Made by a program: the position numbers and the translations under genes. Below are positions 61,501 to 64,000 of a stretch of DNA of 64,000 nucleotides, piece after piece. Under the pieces are notes generated by a model. That model made no database searches and was not told the DNA's origin. It was given only the letters and a program-made list of their open reading frames with translations. The stretch lies in assembly GCA_019636035.1 (NCBI GenBank), contig JAHBYI010000001.1, forward strand, positions 861,508 through 925,507, written 5' to 3'. The stretch is from Candidatus Paracaedibacteraceae bacterium (GTDB lineage Bacteria > Pseudomonadota > Alphaproteobacteria > Paracaedibacterales > Paracaedibacteraceae). Every line of letters starts with the position of its first letter. The first letter of the stretch is position 1.

Positions 61501-62832
61501 CTATGCCAACACAATACATTTACCGCTTAAGATTTTACAAGCTCCATTAGCCTGAGGGGCGGGGATGCCGACGACCTGTGGTGAGTATAATGTTTTTCGT
61601 CCGCGTTTGATTTTATGAACGTTAATTTTGCCATAGCCAATTTTTCTAACAGCATCGCGGGCGATGGACTTTGCTTTCTTTTCGCTCGATACCGTTGTTA
61701 ATTGGATGGTTCGTTTGGAATAGGTCTTTGTTGTCTTAAGTGGTGCTGCCGGCTTTATCCAATGGGCGGGGAGAGCCTTTGGCTCTTCTTGTGTGTATTG
61801 ACATGTTTGTGCCATTGCTGGCGTGTCTTCATTGATTGTCTCATGGAGCAATGTGTCAATGTCAGGTGTTGACTCAGCTTGATCATTGGTTGTTTCAAAA
61901 GAAATCTCATGGGATAAATCGGGCTCGTTGTCCTGTTCGGCGATCATGTCGTTGAGCTGATCGTCCTCAATGATCGGCACATCCCGATGGGCTCCGTTTT
62001 TAGTAAAGTAGACCTCGAATAATTCGGTAACGCGACGGTCGCGCCAATGACGATTAGGCCCCCCCATAACAACAGTGATAAGGCGTCGACGTTGATTCGA
62101 CTCTGTTGCGCGGACGGCGGATGCTGCCAGATTGAACCCCGAGGCACCAATGAATCCCGTTTTAATGCCATCGACACCTTTGACTTTGCCTAGCAGATGA
62201 TTATGATTGCGGTGTTCTGTGCCTTTGTAGAAAAAGCTGCGCAGACTGAAATATTTGTACTGATTGGGGTAGTCGCGGTAGAGGGCACGCGATAAAATTG
62301 CCATGTCACGGGCACTTGTGATCTGGGATGGATTAGGCAGACCGGACGCATTTTTAAAGACTGTCGATGACATGCCGAGGGCTCGGGCTTTTTGAGTCAT
62401 TTTGCGGGCAAAGGCTTCTTCGCTACCCCCCAGAAACTCTGCCATAACAACAGCGGCATCATTAGCAGATTTTGTGACAAGCCCGAGAATCGTTGCTTTG
62501 AGAGGGATTGTCTCTCCAGGGCTAAGGCCAAGTTTTGACGGAGCTTGACGTGATGCTCGTGCTGAGACGGGAAGGCGTGTTTCTAGGGTAATGCGACCCT
62601 CACGCAAAGCTTCGAAGGCCATATAGAGCGTCATCATTTTTGTCAATGAGGCAGGGTGGCGGATGCCATCTGCATCTTCGTTGTGTAGAACCTGACCGGT
62701 TTCTGCATCCATGACAATAGATGAATATTTGGGAGAGTATGGTTTTGGTGTAATTTTTTTGCGTAACCGAGCATCGCTGTCACTTGCACTAATGATCAGT
62801 CCAAGAAATAATAAACCGACACGTCGCCACAT
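61501..62832 (-). CDS. D-alanyl-D-alanine carboxypeptidase (PBP5/6-like) with SPOR-like tail
   Basis: The 443-residue peptidase S11 protein begins with a signal peptide (MWRRVGLLFLGLIISASDSDA). The penicillin-binding motifs are S-x-x-K in RHPASLTKMMTLYMA, S-x-N in VTKSANDAAVVMAEFLGG and K-T-G in GVDGIKTGFIGASGFNLA. After a Gln/Glu/Asp-rich linker (about 300-370) the C-terminus resembles a SPOR domain (RTIQLTTVSSEKKAKSIARD, AVRKIGYGKINVHKIKRGRK). It trims cell-wall stem peptides. The class D lactamase homologue at 3125-3898 is its periplasmic counterpart family. The start 62832 begins the hydrophobic leader. Confidence 0.9.
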   Translation of the reverse strand: MWRRVGLLFLGLIISASDSDARLRKKITPKPYSPKYSSIVMDAETGQVLHNEDADGIRHPASLTKMMTLYMAFEALREGRITLETRLPVSARASRQAPSKLGLSPGETIPLKATILGLVTKSANDAAVVMAEFLGGSEEAFARKMTQKARALGMSSTVFKNASGLPNPSQITSARDMAILSRALYRDYPNQYKYFSLRSFFYKGTEHRNHNHLLGKVKGVDGIKTGFIGASGFNLAASAVRATESNQRRRLITVVMGGPNRHWRDRRVTELFEVYFTKNGAHRDVPIIEDDQLNDMIAEQDNEPDLSHEISFETTNDQAESTPDIDTLLHETINEDTPAMAQTCQYTQEEPKALPAHWIKPAAPLKTTKTYSKRTIQLTTVSSEKKAKSIARDAVRKIGYGKINVHKIKRGRKTLYSPQVVGIPAPQANGACKILSGKCIVLA

Positions 62833-62975
62833 GAAAATTATAAACCCCACCACACCCTTTATTCTTATATCTTACCTCATTTTTTAAAGAAATGAGAGAA
62901 AAATTATTTGGTAAAAAAACCTTTTAATTTAGCGCAATAACTCTTATTTCATATAAACAAATTATGAGGTTTTTT

Positions 62976-64000
62976 ATGAAATTGGTTGTCAGGTTTTTTA
63001 GGTTATCTTTTTGGTTAAGTGTTATTTCCGTTGATGCAGTTGAGCCAAACCATGAGCCGTTGGCTGATGATTTATATTGCCGTGCTGTGCAAGAAGGATG
63101 TGTTCAGATTTGCGATCCCATTGGCTTGCACTTTAAAAAGATCGTGACGTTTGATGATGGCTGCCGTTTAACAAGTCTTAGAATTTTTCGACCCTTTATG
63201 GACGGTGAGTCTAGCGAGGGTGCTAAGGTGTGTTTGAAGGATGGGAAGACCTTTAAATCTTTGGGGAAAATCCATCTGACTGAATACCCGGATCCAAAGC
63301 CGTATCAAACTCATTTTATGTTAGATTTTCTTTATGTTTTTGAGGGTAATCAAGGCCAAGGAATTGGGCCAAAAGCCTTAACTTGCCTTAAGAGGATTGT
63401 TGCACATCTGAGTCAACAATCACTTTTTTATCAAACACTTGGTTTGTTGTCTCAAGATGTTGATTATCATATTGGGGAACATCATATACACTTACCAAAA
63501 GTGCCAAGGCGTGTTGATTTCTATATGAAATCAGGATTTCAAATCCACCCGGAAACTGAGGCTTTAATCCAATTCTTAGATATTGGGCATATGGCACGGC
63601 AGATGACAGCCCCCAGACTTGCAGACTATATGGCGTATTATGTCGTTAAGGGAATGTCAAAGGCGAAGATAAAAGAAATGGCCAAGCAGATATTGCCAGG
63701 GCTTATTGCGCACTATCAGATACCTGTTGCTCTTGAGTATTTAATTGCGTGTGTGCGGTGCAATGGCAACGAAGCATCAATCCATATTTTGAATCGATCC
63801 TATTACCGCGAAGGGGTCTCAGATGAACGACAAAATATGCACAAGAAGTTTGCTTACTTTTTGACATGGACAGTGGGGCAAGAGCCTGATCAACGCGGAT
63901 TAAGTTTAGGCGATGGTGTCCTGTTGCCTCAGAAGTTTTTAACACTGGCAGAAGGTGACAATAAGTTTGACTTACTCCAGGATCAAGTTAACTTTAACCA
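62976..64000 (+). CDS. exported protein with GNAT-like domain (cut at the window end)
   Basis: Open frame of 341 codons from ATG 62976 to the end of the window without a stop, so missing from lists that need a stop. It has a signal peptide MKLVVRFFRLSFWLSVISVDA. A GNAT-like motif A is visible in VFEGNQGQGIGPKALTCLKR (residues about 121-140; G-N-Q-G-Q-G-I-G) and a motif B-like VDFYMKSGFQIHPE. C-terminal to this there are helical segments, LADYMAYYVVKGMSKAKIKE. An exported acetyltransferase is unusual in bacteria outside of effectors. Function is inferred only; divergently transcribed from the carboxypeptidase gene. Confidence 0.65.
   Translation, partial: MKLVVRFFRLSFWLSVISVDAVEPNHEPLADDLYCRAVQEGCVQICDPIGLHFKKIVTFDDGCRLTSLRIFRPFMDGESSEGAKVCLKDGKTFKSLGKIHLTEYPDPKPYQTHFMLDFLYVFEGNQGQGIGPKALTCLKRIVAHLSQQSLFYQTLGLLSQDVDYHIGEHHIHLPKVPRRVDFYMKSGFQIHPETEALIQFLDIGHMARQMTAPRLADYMAYYVVKGMSKAKIKEMAKQILPGLIAHYQIPVALEYLIACVRCNGNEASIHILNRSYYREGVSDERQNMHKKFAYFLTWTVGQEPDQRGLSLGDGVLLPQKFLTLAEGDNKFDLLQDQVNFN

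Overview
The window looks like a chromosomal segment of an alphaproteobacterium of roughly 40% GC, most likely an obligate or facultative intracellular member of the Holosporales / Paracaedibacter-like group. This is inferred from gene content: a Tat-dependent petABC bc1 complex, three-subunit transhydrogenase pntAA/pntAB/pntB, motAB, methylmalonyl-CoA mutase with MeaB, many exported proteins of unknown function, eukaryotic-like repeat proteins (Sel1, F-box-like plus LRR), many toxin-antitoxin modules, decayed genes and dispersed palindromic repeats. The species cannot be fixed from the sequence alone.

Layout. 0-5.4 kb: the cut 5' end of a membrane protein, meaB, rpmB, then a minus-strand run with a PAF-acetylhydrolase-like exported hydrolase, a P-loop ATPase, an exported class D beta-lactamase homologue, a GrpB-GNAT fusion and a GyrI-like protein. 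5.5-8.4 kb: a 190-bp inverted repeat and petABC. 8.5-15 kb: rarA, an unknown exported protein, a nucleoside transporter and a large exported Sel1-repeat protein. 15.2-17.5 kb: a CMD/AhpD-like protein, rpsP, rimM, tRNA-Leu(GAG) and tag. 17.5-19.7 kb: a HaeII-like restriction-modification pair ending beside a palindromic element. 19.9-31.3 kb: methylmalonyl-CoA mutase, mutT, an exported EEP-family hydrolase, motAB, an outer-membrane barrel overlapping a 730-residue exported protein, and rplS-trmD (separated here from rpsP-rimM). 31.5-44 kb: small membrane proteins, a nucleotidyltransferase, an exported FKBP, yajC-secD-secF, an nlpD-like gene, surE, serS, tatABC and mutS. 44-48 kb: a tandem duplication carrying two exported F-box-like/LRR proteins. 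48-54.9 kb: a decayed membrane-protein gene, parC, an AbiE pair, a broken YoeB toxin with an intact antitoxin, a CinA-like gene and a HigBA pair. 55-64 kb: sfsA, an RluA-family gene, pntAA-AB-B, rplT-rpmI, an MNT-HEPN pair, a D-Ala-D-Ala carboxypeptidase, and an exported GNAT-like protein cut by the window end.

How the genes connect. The Rieske protein has a twin-arginine leader and the whole tatABC set lies 33 kb away; yajC-secD-secF would help export the many signal-peptide proteins; rpsP/rimM/trmD/rplS and rpmB/rplT/rpmI serve translation; meaB and the mutase form one B12-dependent propionate step although they lie 19 kb apart.

The most unusual content is (1) two tandem 27-residue-LRR proteins with an F-box-like N-terminus, differing by exactly seven repeats, in duplication units bounded by palindromic elements; (2) a dispersed palindromic element (about 104-116 bp when complete) that keeps one open frame in several copies; (3) repeats of three different families that provide coding sequence: the N-terminus of MutS, and the C-termini and stop codons of RarA and the GyrI-like protein. 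This resembles Rickettsia palindromic elements in behaviour, but the sequences look different to my eye.
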